Positions 1 to 5,689 of a stretch of DNA of 8,400 nt are shown here, in pieces. Where the stretch lies: positions 1-8,400 of the forward strand of contig JAFGVF010000225.1 of the NCBI GenBank assembly GCA_016938155.1. The letters are read 5' to 3'. This stretch comes from Candidatus Cloacimonadota bacterium. GTDB taxonomy: Bacteria > Cloacimonadota > Cloacimonadia > Cloacimonadales > JAFGVF01. The position numbers were made by a program, and so were the translations under genes. The first letter of the stretch is position 1, and each line of letters starts with the position of its first letter. The notes beneath the pieces were generated by a model that worked only from the letters and a program-made list of their open reading frames with translations, did not search any database and had not been told where the DNA came from.

Positions 1-143
1 CTTCTCCAGGGAAGTTAAATGTCAGTCTCCGTATGAAGTTCCGCCCCGACAGGCCAATTCGGCTCATCGTGCTTATTTCGACGCAATGAAGTGACCGCTG
101 GTCGCTGTGTCAAATCTTTTAATCTTTCATTAGTTAACTGCAT
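1..143. other. Left-edge segment with three competing short open frames
   Basis: This stretch looks more GC-rich than what follows. It is open in several frames and I cannot decide which, if any, is real. On the plus strand a frame enters from the left edge and stops at 92-94 (30 codons, ending in SAHRAYFDAMK). On the minus strand a 42-codon frame runs from ATG at 141-143 to a stop at 15-17 (begins MQLTNERLKDL, ends GAELHTETDI). Another minus frame starts at 65-67 (MSRIGLSGRNF) and leaves the window. No start has a convincing, well-spaced ribosome binding site: a GAGGAA lies 11 bases from the 42-codon start, and is better placed for a five-codon frame. A 7-bp hairpin with a 3-base loop (90-106) sits on the plus-frame stop. 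I recognise no product. Confidence 0.2.
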
Positions 144-177
144 CCATATCTCTTCCTCTTGTCACTAAGACAATTCC

Positions 178-232
178 TGATGGTCTCTTGATACTCACTT
201 GATGGTCTCTTGATGCTCTCTTGATGCTCAAG
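178..232. repeat. Five tandem 11-bp units
   Basis: Five consecutive 11-bp units are seen: TGATGGTCTCT, TGATACTCACT, TGATGGTCTCT, TGATGCTCTCT and TGATGCTCAAG. The first four bases, TGAT, are invariant and units 1 and 3 are identical. A period of 11 is close to one DNA helical turn, so each unit presents the same face of the helix, as a set of phased protein-binding sites would. The array ends 18 bases before the start codon of the small ORF at 251, so an operator role is conceivable, but nothing here shows it. It is not usefully coding: an 11-base period rotates the frame and TGA occurs in the plus frames. Confidence 0.8.
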
Positions 233-250
233 TCAAGTAAGGAGGAAGTA

Positions 251-394
251 ATGATCATGAGATTATCAAAAAAATCTCAGGTATTGTTCGAGGGAAGTCC
301 GAGGGCATTAAGGGAGAGGTTGAGTAATGTTTTGGGATTTTCATTTCGTTTTAGCGTAAAAAAAGATAGGGGTTTTGTGAGTAAGAGAAAGTAA
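251..394 (+). CDS. Small basic protein, 47 aa, unknown
   Basis: This 47-codon frame starts with ATG at 251 and is preceded by a textbook Shine-Dalgarno sequence, AAGGAGG (239-245), five bases upstream. That is the strongest ribosome binding site in the left 900 bases. The product starts MIMRLSKKSQVLFEGS and ends GFVSKRK. By count it has 13 Lys/Arg against 3 Asp/Glu, so it would be strongly basic, with no hydrophobic span long enough for a membrane helix. I recognise no domain. It lies just downstream of the phased 11-bp repeat and just upstream of the palindrome at 421. Against it: it is short, uses AGG arginine codons often, and sits in repeat-rich DNA where a chance frame could arise. A nucleic-acid-binding role is only a guess from charge. 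Confidence 0.35.
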   Translation: MIMRLSKKSQVLFEGSPRALRERLSNVLGFSFRFSVKKDRGFVSKRK

Positions 395-420
395 AATGGG
401 AAAATTATGAATTAACTGAG

Positions 421-454
421 ACCTTTCAAATGGTCATTAGACCTTTGAAACGGT
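421..454. repeat. 34-bp bulged palindrome, copy 1
   Basis: The segment folds as ACC-TTTCAAA-(T)-GGTC-ATTA-GACC-TTTGAAA-(C)-GGT, a 14-bp stem with two single-base bulges and a 4-base loop. A second 34-bp element of the same design lies at 5854-5887, with the bulges moved. Each occurrence stands at the outer edge of a block of hairpin repeats. There is no T-tract after it, so it is unlikely to be an ordinary intrinsic terminator. It could be a repeat-element end, a recombination or protein-binding site, or an mRNA stabilising stem. Confidence 0.75.
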
Positions 455-468
455 TGTAAATCGATTAA

Positions 469-806
469 GACGCAAACAGGATGCTTGCGGTACGCGAACC
501 TACGGTTTGTATTTGAACAAAAAATGATAGGCAAGGGAGTTTGCAAGAGCGAAGCGAGAGCGGACTTCCTATTGAAAAGAGGAAAAGAGAAGAAACACGG
601 AACTCCCTGCATTGCAGGAAGTCCCGCTGAAAAAGACGCAAGCAGGATGCTTGCGGTACGCAAACCTGTGGTTTGTATTTGAACAAAAATTGATGGTAAG
701 GGAGTTTGCAAGAGCGAAGCGAGAGCGGACTTCCTATAGAAAAGAGAAAAGAGAAGAAACACGGAACTTCTGCATTGCAGGAAGTCCCGCTGAAGATAAG
801 ACGCAA
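469..806 (+). repeat. Two tandem copies of a 165/166-bp hairpin-rich repeat
   Basis: Copy 1 runs 469-634 and copy 2 runs 635-799. A fragment of a third (GACGCAA) follows at 800-806. The copies are highly similar, with scattered substitutions. Each contains, in order: a GCAAGCA-GGA-TGCTTGC hairpin; a second small hairpin (CAAACC-TGT-GGTTTG in copy 2, AACC-TAC-GGTT in copy 1); a GGGAGTT ... AGCGAAGC ... GGACTTCC module (535-569 and 700-734); a purine-only tract of about 20 bases; and a CTGC-ATT-GCAG hairpin (606-618 in copy 1, with a C to T change at its outer edge in copy 2). The open frames here on both strands follow the repeat and change register between copies, so I read the block as non-coding. 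Related pieces occur at 5443-5845. Confidence 0.85.
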
Positions 807-833
807 TGCTGAAAAGTTACTGTTCAACACGCT

Positions 834-850
834 TAATAACGCTGTTATTA
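834..850. promoter_or_regulatory. 7-bp inverted repeat upstream of the lipoprotein operon
   Basis: TAATAAC (834-840), a 3-base GCT spacer and GTTATTA (844-850) form a perfect inverted repeat about 80 bases before the first lipoprotein start. It has no T-tract, so it is more like an operator or a small mRNA stem than a terminator. A possible -35 box TTGCAA (871-876) follows, but the matching -10 (CAATAT, 894-899) is poor, so I do not call a promoter. The operon's promoter probably lies between 807 and 920. Confidence 0.3.
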
Positions 851-929
851 TTAATAGAGAAAAAATATGCTTGCAATGTTTTTACATATATCACAATATT
901 GACCCCATGTGAAAACTATGGGAGGACTG

Positions 930-1691
930 ATGAGGAAAAGATCCATTCCGGTACAGATAATTGTCCTGATAATGCTTGCTTTAAGCGGTTGTGGAGATAA
1001 AATTACCAATACACCCGAAAAACAGATGGAGATGCTTGTTCCGATTAATGAAGCTTGCTTCTGGCATGTACAAAGCGAGTGTTTTGAGGGTACGGATATT
1101 CTTAGTTATATTTGGACGAACACTCCCGGACCTGATGATGAGAATAATTGGTATAAAGTTTCCTGGACTAATAATAACGACATTGATATGCTGCTTGCCA
1201 AACAGACCGAAGATGGTCTTGTTTATGCCTGGGATACGACCAAAGAAAAGCCATATAGTCTCTTAGGTATGCAGACAAGCTCAAAGTTTGGTTTTTTAGG
1301 TTCTCACGGAGGCAAGGGAAGTTGGGATAACAATAAGTTCCAGACCTACCTTATTGCCAAATATCCCGTGTCTTATGGTGATAAATGGACTATGATGTCG
1401 GATGAAATTACCGATTCAGACGGCATAACCTACACGATTAATGATGTGATGGAGTGTATAAATCTGCATCAGACAGTCGTTACACCTGCCGGAACATTCG
1501 AATGCATTGTTTATCAAGAAACCTATGAATACAGCATTGGAACCGAAAGCATAACCGGTTCTGAGTTCACCCGTTACTACTACTATGCAAAGGGAATCGG
1601 CTTGGTTAAAATACTCTTAATTGATTATACTACTGACGATTCCATCGTGGAATACGACTTGATTAATTATAACTGTGATATAGAGATTTAG
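930..1691 (+). CDS. Lipoprotein, paralogue 1 of a tandem trio
   Basis: This is a predicted lipoprotein of 253 aa, exported and lipid-anchored by the signal-peptidase-II route; its molecular function is unknown. I place the start at ATG 930 rather than the in-frame GTG at 909, because GGGAGG (920-925) precedes 930 and nothing usable precedes 909. A basic MRKR start, a hydrophobic stretch and the lipobox LSGC give a modified Cys21. The mature part is rich in Tyr, Trp, Asp and Asn, suggesting a beta-rich fold. Landmarks shared with the next two genes are MLVPINE near residue 35, GWY-like NNWYKVSW near 72-79, YLIAKYP (140-146), TPAGTFEC (185-192) and YYYAKGIGLV (217-226). The TPAGxF ... Y ... GxG pattern resembles that of several uncharacterised bacterial lipoproteins, but I cannot name the family. 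It is first in the operon, with a 19-base gap to the next gene. Confidence 0.85.
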   Translation: MRKRSIPVQIIVLIMLALSGCGDKITNTPEKQMEMLVPINEACFWHVQSECFEGTDILSYIWTNTPGPDDENNWYKVSWTNNNDIDMLLAKQTEDGLVYAWDTTKEKPYSLLGMQTSSKFGFLGSHGGKGSWDNNKFQTYLIAKYPVSYGDKWTMMSDEITDSDGITYTINDVMECINLHQTVVTPAGTFECIVYQETYEYSIGTESITGSEFTRYYYYAKGIGLVKILLIDYTTDDSIVEYDLINYNCDIEI

Positions 1692-1698
1692 TATAAAC

Positions 1699-1784
1699 AA
1701 AGGAGCATTTATGAAGAGAGTCGGTTTTATTCTAATTGGGAGTTTTTTATTATTATTTCTGCTTAGTTGCGGACAATCACCCCC
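1699..1784 (+). repeat. RBS plus signal-peptide block, copy 1
   Basis: This 86-bp segment, from AAAGGAG through the codons of the lipobox and the following GQSP, is repeated at 2459-2544 with only 3 substitutions. Beyond it the two genes diverge strongly. The RBS AAAGGAG (1699-1705) sits five bases before the ATG at 1711. Confidence 0.9.
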
Positions 1785-2460
1785 CTTGGAAGTTTATAAC
1801 CCAACTCAAATGATTGTACCTGTTCATGAGGGCAATTATTGGGCAGTATGGAACAGTTATTTATCTAGAGTAGATACACTTCGTTACATACCCAGAGGTG
1901 ATGGCTGGTATTATGTTTGCTGGAATAATAGTAGTAGTTCAGACTACTTCGCAAAATACACTAATGAAGGTTTAGTTTATTACATTGAGAATGGGACCAA
2001 AGCTCCAATCGATATATTAGGTAGAAGAGATTTCAATAGCTCATCTTTTGCTAAAAGCATTCTTCAAAGTAAGTCAATTACCTATCTCTTGGCAAAGTAT
2101 CCTATCAGAAGAGGAGAAAAATGGCTGTTGTTCGGAAATATAATGATTACAGATGAAGAAAATTTCGGACCTTCCGATGCCTATGTAGATTTTTATCTAA
2201 CCTGTATCAATAAAGCCGTCAATGTAGATACACCTGCCGGTAGCTTTGATTGTGTTGTTTATGAAATGTCATGGGAATATCATGGTGCTGAAAACCCTTA
2301 CCCCGAGGCTCAAAGATTTTATTATTATGCTCCGGGGGTCGGTTGCATTTTGTCTAACTATCGCAATAATGAGCAGGATGAGCTCATTATAGATTATGAG
2401 CTTGTAGATTATCACATTGAACCGATAGTAAAGAGAGAATATACTTTTATCACAAAATAA
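1711..2460 (+). CDS. Lipoprotein, paralogue 2 of a tandem trio
   Basis: This is a 249-aa predicted lipoprotein of unknown function. The signal peptide MKRVGFILIGSFLLLFLLSC ends in lipobox LLSC, so Cys20 would carry the lipid. Gly-Gln follow the Cys, so an inner-membrane Asp+2 retention signal of the E. coli kind is absent. The mature domain aligns by eye with its neighbours: MIVPVHEGNYW (34-44), VDTLRYIP (54-61), GWYYVCW (65-71), YLLAKYP (125-131), TPAGSFDC (174-181) and YYYAPGVG (204-211). The RBS AAAGGAG is well spaced. The stop codon TAA (2458-2460) overlaps the RBS of the third gene, so the two are very likely translated from one mRNA. It is closest to paralogue 3 in its leader, yet lacks the PGPD motif that paralogues 1 and 3 share. 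Confidence 0.88.
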   Translation: MKRVGFILIGSFLLLFLLSCGQSPPLEVYNPTQMIVPVHEGNYWAVWNSYLSRVDTLRYIPRGDGWYYVCWNNSSSSDYFAKYTNEGLVYYIENGTKAPIDILGRRDFNSSSFAKSILQSKSITYLLAKYPIRRGEKWLLFGNIMITDEENFGPSDAYVDFYLTCINKAVNVDTPAGSFDCVVYEMSWEYHGAENPYPEAQRFYYYAPGVGCILSNYRNNEQDELIIDYELVDYHIEPIVKREYTFITK

Positions 2461-2544
2461 AGGAGCATTTATGAAGAGAGTCGGTTTTATTCTAATTGGA
2501 AGTCTTTTATTATTATTTCTGCTAAGTTGCGGACAATCACCCCC
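2459..2544 (+). repeat. RBS plus signal-peptide block, copy 2
   Basis: This is a near-identical copy (83 of 86 bases) of 1699-1784, offset by 760 bases. The three differences give one Phe-to-Leu change inside the hydrophobic core and two silent changes. The block starts in the upstream stop codon, carries AAAGGAG, and ends just after the lipobox. Confidence 0.9.
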
Positions 2545-3166
2545 ACAGTTCCAAGTTAGTCAGTCGAAAATGATAGTGCGGATAGTAGAAGGTAGAAGTT
2601 GGGTTTACAATGTATTTTCAGTCAGTCTGGATACATTGAAATACATTCCTACCGATGATCCCGGACCGGATGGCTTGGGTGGTTGGTATACTGTATGGTG
2701 GGCCTCTAACAATAATGATGTTGAGGAAGGCGAAAATTATAACCCTCTGATTGCTAAATATACCGAAGAGGGAGTAGTATATTGCTTAGTATCTTATGAT
2801 AGAGGAGACTATGATATTTTCGGTAGAAAGGCTACCAAAGACACTCCACGGGAATTACTTTTAAAGAAGAAAAATAAAGATCTTGTTTATGAACCGTATC
2901 TTTTAGCGAAGTATCCCATTGAAGTGGGAGAAACATGGAATATGGGAGGGATATTCAGTAATCTTAACATGGAATGCATAAGTTTAAATACGGACATAGA
3001 TGTTACTGCAGGAAATTTTCCCACTGTTGCATACAGGATGATCAATTATGAAGATGAAGATTCTACTTATGAAATGAACTTTACACCAGGGATAGGATTG
3101 ATATTATATTATTGGGTGCATTTAGGTGAAAGAAGAATTTTCGATGAGTTAGTCGAGTATTATTGA
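2471..3166 (+). CDS. Lipoprotein, paralogue 3 of a tandem trio
   Basis: This is a 231-aa predicted lipoprotein, last in the three-gene operon, of unknown function. The leader MKRVGFILIGSLLLLFLLSC differs from paralogue 2 at one residue; Cys20 is the lipidation site. In the mature part LDTLKYIPTDDPGPD (53-67) recalls paralogue 1 (ILSYIWTNTPGPDD), while YLLAKYP (143-149) and FTPGIGLI (204-211) match both. The TPAG motif is degraded to VTAGNFP (178-184), and it lacks the Cys found just after that motif in the other two. It is shorter than its neighbours because loops in the middle and at the C terminus are reduced. An intrinsic terminator begins 17 bases after its stop. Tandem duplication followed by divergence is the simplest history. 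Confidence 0.87.
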   Translation: MKRVGFILIGSLLLLFLLSCGQSPPQFQVSQSKMIVRIVEGRSWVYNVFSVSLDTLKYIPTDDPGPDGLGGWYTVWWASNNNDVEEGENYNPLIAKYTEEGVVYCLVSYDRGDYDIFGRKATKDTPRELLLKKKNKDLVYEPYLLAKYPIEVGETWNMGGIFSNLNMECISLNTDIDVTAGNFPTVAYRMINYEDEDSTYEMNFTPGIGLILYYWVHLGERRIFDELVEYY

Positions 3167-3183
3167 TTTGGAGATTTCATAAT

Positions 3184-3217
3184 AAAAAAAAGAGGTACTT
3201 CGCAGTGCCTCTTTTTT
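3184..3217. terminator. Bidirectional intrinsic terminator
   Basis: AGAGGTACT (3191-3199), loop TCGC and AGTGCCTCT (3204-3212) form a 9-bp stem with one G-T pair. A run of T follows on the plus side and a run of seven A precedes it, so it can terminate transcription from both directions. It sits between the convergent ends of the lipoprotein operon and the minus-strand membrane-protein gene. Confidence 0.9.
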
Positions 3218-3230
3218 CAAATATAAGTTT

Positions 3231-3725
3231 TTATTTAGTCAACAATACGCTTTTCAGGAAGTCGTCGAATTCTGCATTCACTGCCTTGTTCCCTACTACA
3301 TTCAGGATTGCCAGCATGTGCGGGAAACTGAGAGTCATGGTTAGAATCTTTAGTAAGCCTGCTTCATCCGTGTAGGTATAACGAATCAGTCTTCTTTTGG
3401 CTATTGTAATCTCGACTTTACTGATGCTTTCCCACTTTATCCGTCTGTTTTTCTTAAGGATAAAGCCGAACTCAATAAAGTCCTCTGTAAGATAAACCGA
3501 ATTTAGATTAAAGCAGTTCCTGAAGATGGAATCAAGAGCAAGGAAGATAATGATTATTGGTATAGCCTTGTAAATCGCCTTACTGTCTGCGGTAATTCTA
3601 TCGACCATAACGAAAATGGAATAAGCAATGGCGAGAAGTGCCATGAACATAGTGAAATAACGGACGAAAGGATTAAATCGTATCTTCTGGGGCAGACTCA
3701 TGGTCAGGTCTTGGGGATTCTGCAT
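3231..3725 (-). CDS. Small membrane protein with possible bacterial PH-like domain
   Basis: This is a 164-aa protein. After a short polar N terminus there are two hydrophobic segments (about residues 20-41 and 51-67), both long enough to cross the membrane. A soluble C-terminal part of about 95 residues follows. The run VYLTEDFIEFGFILKKN and then RRIKWESISKVEI has the alternating pattern seen in bacterial PH-like (DUF304-type) domains, but I offer that only as a likeness. The start at 3725 is supported by CGAGG five bases upstream; the later in-frame ATG at 3701 has no such site. With this start the gene overlaps the end of the PHP gene by 53 bases, implying translational coupling. It ends at the bidirectional terminator. 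Function unknown; an envelope role is inferred from topology. Confidence 0.8.
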   Translation of the reverse strand: MQNPQDLTMSLPQKIRFNPFVRYFTMFMALLAIAYSIFVMVDRITADSKAIYKAIPIIIIFLALDSIFRNCFNLNSVYLTEDFIEFGFILKKNRRIKWESISKVEITIAKRRLIRYTYTDEAGLLKILTMTLSFPHMLAILNVVGNKAVNAEFDDFLKSVLLTK

Positions 3726-4557
3726 TTATACCTCGAGGTTGTCTTTTCATATTCTTTACATAACTGTAAACCATCTCCGGTCCGGTGAAGTTACCGAGTT
3801 CAATATTGCTGATATCTTTACCATGATAGTCGGAACCGCAGGTGGGGATAATGTTATGATTCTGACAGTAGTGGAGATAGTTATCAGTCTGCCCGAGATT
3901 ATGGGCAGGATAGAAAACCTCCAGACCGTCGATCCCATCCTTGATAATTTCAGGAATGAGTTTCTGGTTCTTCAATTTTCCCGGGTGAGCAAGCACAGCG
4001 TAGCCACCGGCATTGTGGATGATATCTATCATCTCTTTGGGTGTAAGCTCCGGTTTGGGAATAAAGGCAGGTTTACCCTCCCCGATAAATCGGTCAAAGA
4101 CATCCTGCAGATTGCAACAGTAACCGGCATTGACGACAGCTCTTCCAATATGAGGACGCCCGATAAGCCCCTTTTGACCGGCTAAATCAATTACAGCATC
4201 ATAATCGATATGAATACCGAGTTTCTTTAGCTCAATGAGTATCTGCTTAGCTCTGGCAACTCTTCCGTGAAAGAGGAAGTCCATTGCAGCTTTTATCTCA
4301 TGATATTCATAATCAAACTCATAAGCCAGAATATGAACATCATAGTTTTTATATCTGCATGAAAGCTCAGAACCGATAAGCAGGTCAAGCCCATAATCCA
4401 AGGCTAACTGTCGTGCTTTTAAATAGCCCTCGACCGTATCGTGATCTGCAATACAGATTATGTCTAATTGAGCAGCCTTAGCCATCTTGATTATCTCAAA
4501 AGGTGTATGGCAGCCATCCGATTCGTTCGTATGTATGTGAAGGTCTATACGCTTCAT
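3673..4557 (-). CDS. PHP-domain phosphoesterase, YciV/RNase AM-like
   Basis: This is a 294-aa metal-dependent phosphoesterase of the PHP superfamily, in the group that includes E. coli YciV (RNase AM/Rnm) and the 3',5'-nucleoside bisphosphate phosphatases. Known members hydrolyse phosphate esters of nucleotides or trim RNA 5' ends in the cytoplasm; which substrate applies here is not visible. All expected metal-site motifs are present: DLHIHTNESDG (5-15), ADHD (37-40), GSELSC (62-67), His75, RPHI (134-137), AHPG (190-193), GLEVFYP (211-217) and GSDYHG (241-246). I choose ATG 4557, since AAAGGG lies five bases upstream and the protein begins right at the first beta strand; the in-frame ATG at 4587 has no RBS. 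A polar tail of about 25 residues overlaps the next gene. It is divergent from the methyltransferase. Confidence 0.92.
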   Translation of the reverse strand: MKRIDLHIHTNESDGCHTPFEIIKMAKAAQLDIICIADHDTVEGYLKARQLALDYGLDLLIGSELSCRYKNYDVHILAYEFDYEYHEIKAAMDFLFHGRVARAKQILIELKKLGIHIDYDAVIDLAGQKGLIGRPHIGRAVVNAGYCCNLQDVFDRFIGEGKPAFIPKPELTPKEMIDIIHNAGGYAVLAHPGKLKNQKLIPEIIKDGIDGLEVFYPAHNLGQTDNYLHYCQNHNIIPTCGSDYHGKDISNIELGNFTGPEMVYSYVKNMKRQPRGINAESPRPDHESAPEDTI

Positions 4558-4585
4558 TTGTTCCCTTTCGTGTTTTCTGATTTTC

Positions 4586-4614
4586 ATAAAATATATTTAC
4601 AATTATGAAGTCAA
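4586..4614 (-). promoter_or_regulatory. Candidate promoter for the PHP gene
   Basis: On the minus strand TTGACT (4609-4614) is followed, after 17 bases, by TTTTAT (4586-4591), which matches 4 of 6 of the sigma-70 -10 consensus. This would start transcription about 20 bases before the ATG at 4557. The match is modest and the promoter rules of this organism are unknown. Confidence 0.3.
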
Positions 4615-4650
4615 TCTTTATTTGACAATATACAGTTTTTGGAGGAATTG

Positions 4651-5436
4651 ATGAAATACGATACCGTGAAAGATAAATTTGCTAAATACATTGACCTCTT
4701 CCCCACTTTGAGAGTATGTTTCTACACTTTTCTCGACCTGATTCTCCTTAGACAGATGTATGTTAAACAAAAGATTGGAACTTACTTCACACCGGGCAAG
4801 CCAATGGCTTTTTATGATGCAGGAGCCGGATTCTGCCAGTATTCATACCATATTTTGAAAAAATATCCCCATTCCAGGGTTCTCACTGTCGATTTGAAGG
4901 AAGATTATATGGATTCCTTTAAAAGCTATGCCGAAGATAATCTTGAAGGTATAATCACAGTTAAACAGGCTGATTTGCAGAACTTTGTTCCTAAGGAGCA
5001 GTACCATCTTGCCATAGCCATCGATATACTTGAGCATATTGAAGACGATGTCAGTGTGATGAAGAATATCCATTCCTCCCTGAAGAAAGACGGTATCTTT
5101 ATTGTCTCCACTCCCAGTAATTTTGATGAGGCTGCTAAGTTTACCGAAGAACATGTTCGTCCCGGATATGATAAAAAGGAGTTGGAGGATAAATTGACCG
5201 ACAGTGGATTCAAAATTATTGAGTCCGCTTACAGCTATGGCAGATACGGTAAAATTGCCTGGAAGTTGGGAATGAAGATACCGATGCAATTGGCGGGAAA
5301 GGGTGTTTTTGGCATGATTGCAGCGGGAATGTGGATGACAATGCTTTATCCGGTTAACTACCTTCTGATGAAAAAGGATTTGATTACGGAAAACTCCATT
5401 GGGAATGGGATTATTATCGTAGCTGAGAAAGTTTGA
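4651..5436 (+). CDS. Class I SAM-dependent methyltransferase
   Basis: This is a 261-aa putative methyltransferase of the Methyltransf_11/23 type; its substrate is unknown. Start ATG 4651 follows GGAGG (4641-4645) at five bases; an upstream in-frame TTG at 4639 runs into that RBS and is unlikely. The Rossmann core is clear: motif I FYDAGAGFCQYS (54-65), the acidic residue after strand 2 in LTVDLKED (Asp81), ADLQNF (107-112), IDILEHIEDD (124-133) and a motif-like IVSTPS (151-156). EEHVRPGY (166-173) matches the E-H-x-R loop found in methyltransferases acting on small lipids or sugars. An N-terminal extension of about 50 residues and a hydrophobic C-terminal stretch (about 217-240) suggest membrane association, so a lipid or polyprenyl-linked substrate is possible but inferred. 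Transcribed alone, it runs directly into the 46-bp repeat array. Confidence 0.88.
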   Translation: MKYDTVKDKFAKYIDLFPTLRVCFYTFLDLILLRQMYVKQKIGTYFTPGKPMAFYDAGAGFCQYSYHILKKYPHSRVLTVDLKEDYMDSFKSYAEDNLEGIITVKQADLQNFVPKEQYHLAIAIDILEHIEDDVSVMKNIHSSLKKDGIFIVSTPSNFDEAAKFTEEHVRPGYDKKELEDKLTDSGFKIIESAYSYGRYGKIAWKLGMKIPMQLAGKGVFGMIAAGMWMTMLYPVNYLLMKKDLITENSIGNGIIIVAEKV

Positions 5437-5442
5437 TTGAGA

Positions 5443-5645
5443 GCAGGGACTTCCGAAACCGATTTATAATACGGGAGTTCATAGCGAAGCAGGGACTTCC
5501 GAAACCGATTTATCATACGGGAGTTCATAGCGAAGCAGGGACTTCCGAAACCGATTTACAATACGGGAGTTCATAGCGAAGCAGGGACTTCCGAAACCGA
5601 TTTATAATACGGGAGTTCATAGCGAAGTAGGGACTTCCGAAACCC
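5443..5645 (+). repeat. 46-bp tandem array, four full units and a partial fifth
   Basis: Units start at 5443, 5489, 5535 and 5581 (exact period 46), and a partial fifth at 5627 stops after 18 or 19 bases. Each unit is a linker GCAG, arm GGACTTCCG, a 16-base segment, arm CGGGAGTTC and linker ATAGCGAA. As RNA from the plus strand the arms pair over 9 bp with two G-U pairs. The arms can also pair with the neighbouring unit, leaving a 12-base loop. The only differences among the full units lie in the 16-base segment (TATAAT, TATCAT, TACAAT); a C-to-T change opens the fifth unit's linker. The array starts six bases after the methyltransferase stop and is probably transcribed as its 3' UTR. There are no spacers, so it is not CRISPR. 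Confidence 0.95.
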
Positions 5646-5671
5646 AATAGTGGTTTCTTTGACGAGAAACC
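5639..5671 (+). promoter_or_regulatory. GAAACC / GGTTTC / GAAACC alternative hairpins
   Basis: GGTTTC (5652-5657) can pair with GAAACC on its left (5639-5644) or on its right (5666-5671), each with a 7 to 8 base loop. The two pairings exclude each other, a layout seen in attenuators, but no T-tract follows either stem. The left GAAACC belongs to the last unit of the 46-bp array. Confidence 0.3.
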
Positions 5672-5689
5672 TCCCTGCTTGACATCTTG

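Noticed and set aside
412..830. Protein-coding frames of 60 to 120 codons on both strands
   Set aside because: They translate the 165/166-bp repeat and switch register between copies, with no convincing RBS. The 'repeated' peptides simply mirror the DNA repeat.
3163..3375. 70-codon plus-strand frame over the terminator
   Set aside because: It reads through the terminator hairpin and antisense to the membrane-protein gene, with no RBS.
3700..4185. 161-codon plus-strand frame opposite the PHP gene
   Set aside because: It is antisense to a gene with all family motifs in place. It has no family likeness and no RBS.
4622..4627. TTGACA as the -35 box of the methyltransferase gene
   Set aside because: It is 13 bases before the RBS; a -10 at normal spacing would fall inside the RBS, leaving no room for a transcript start upstream of it.
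4843..5289. 148-codon minus-strand frame opposite the methyltransferase gene
   Set aside because: It is a shadow of a well-supported methyltransferase with conserved SAM-binding motifs.
5443..5645. CRISPR array
   Set aside because: The 46-bp units are contiguous with no unique spacers, and the variable part changes by one base only. No cas gene is present.
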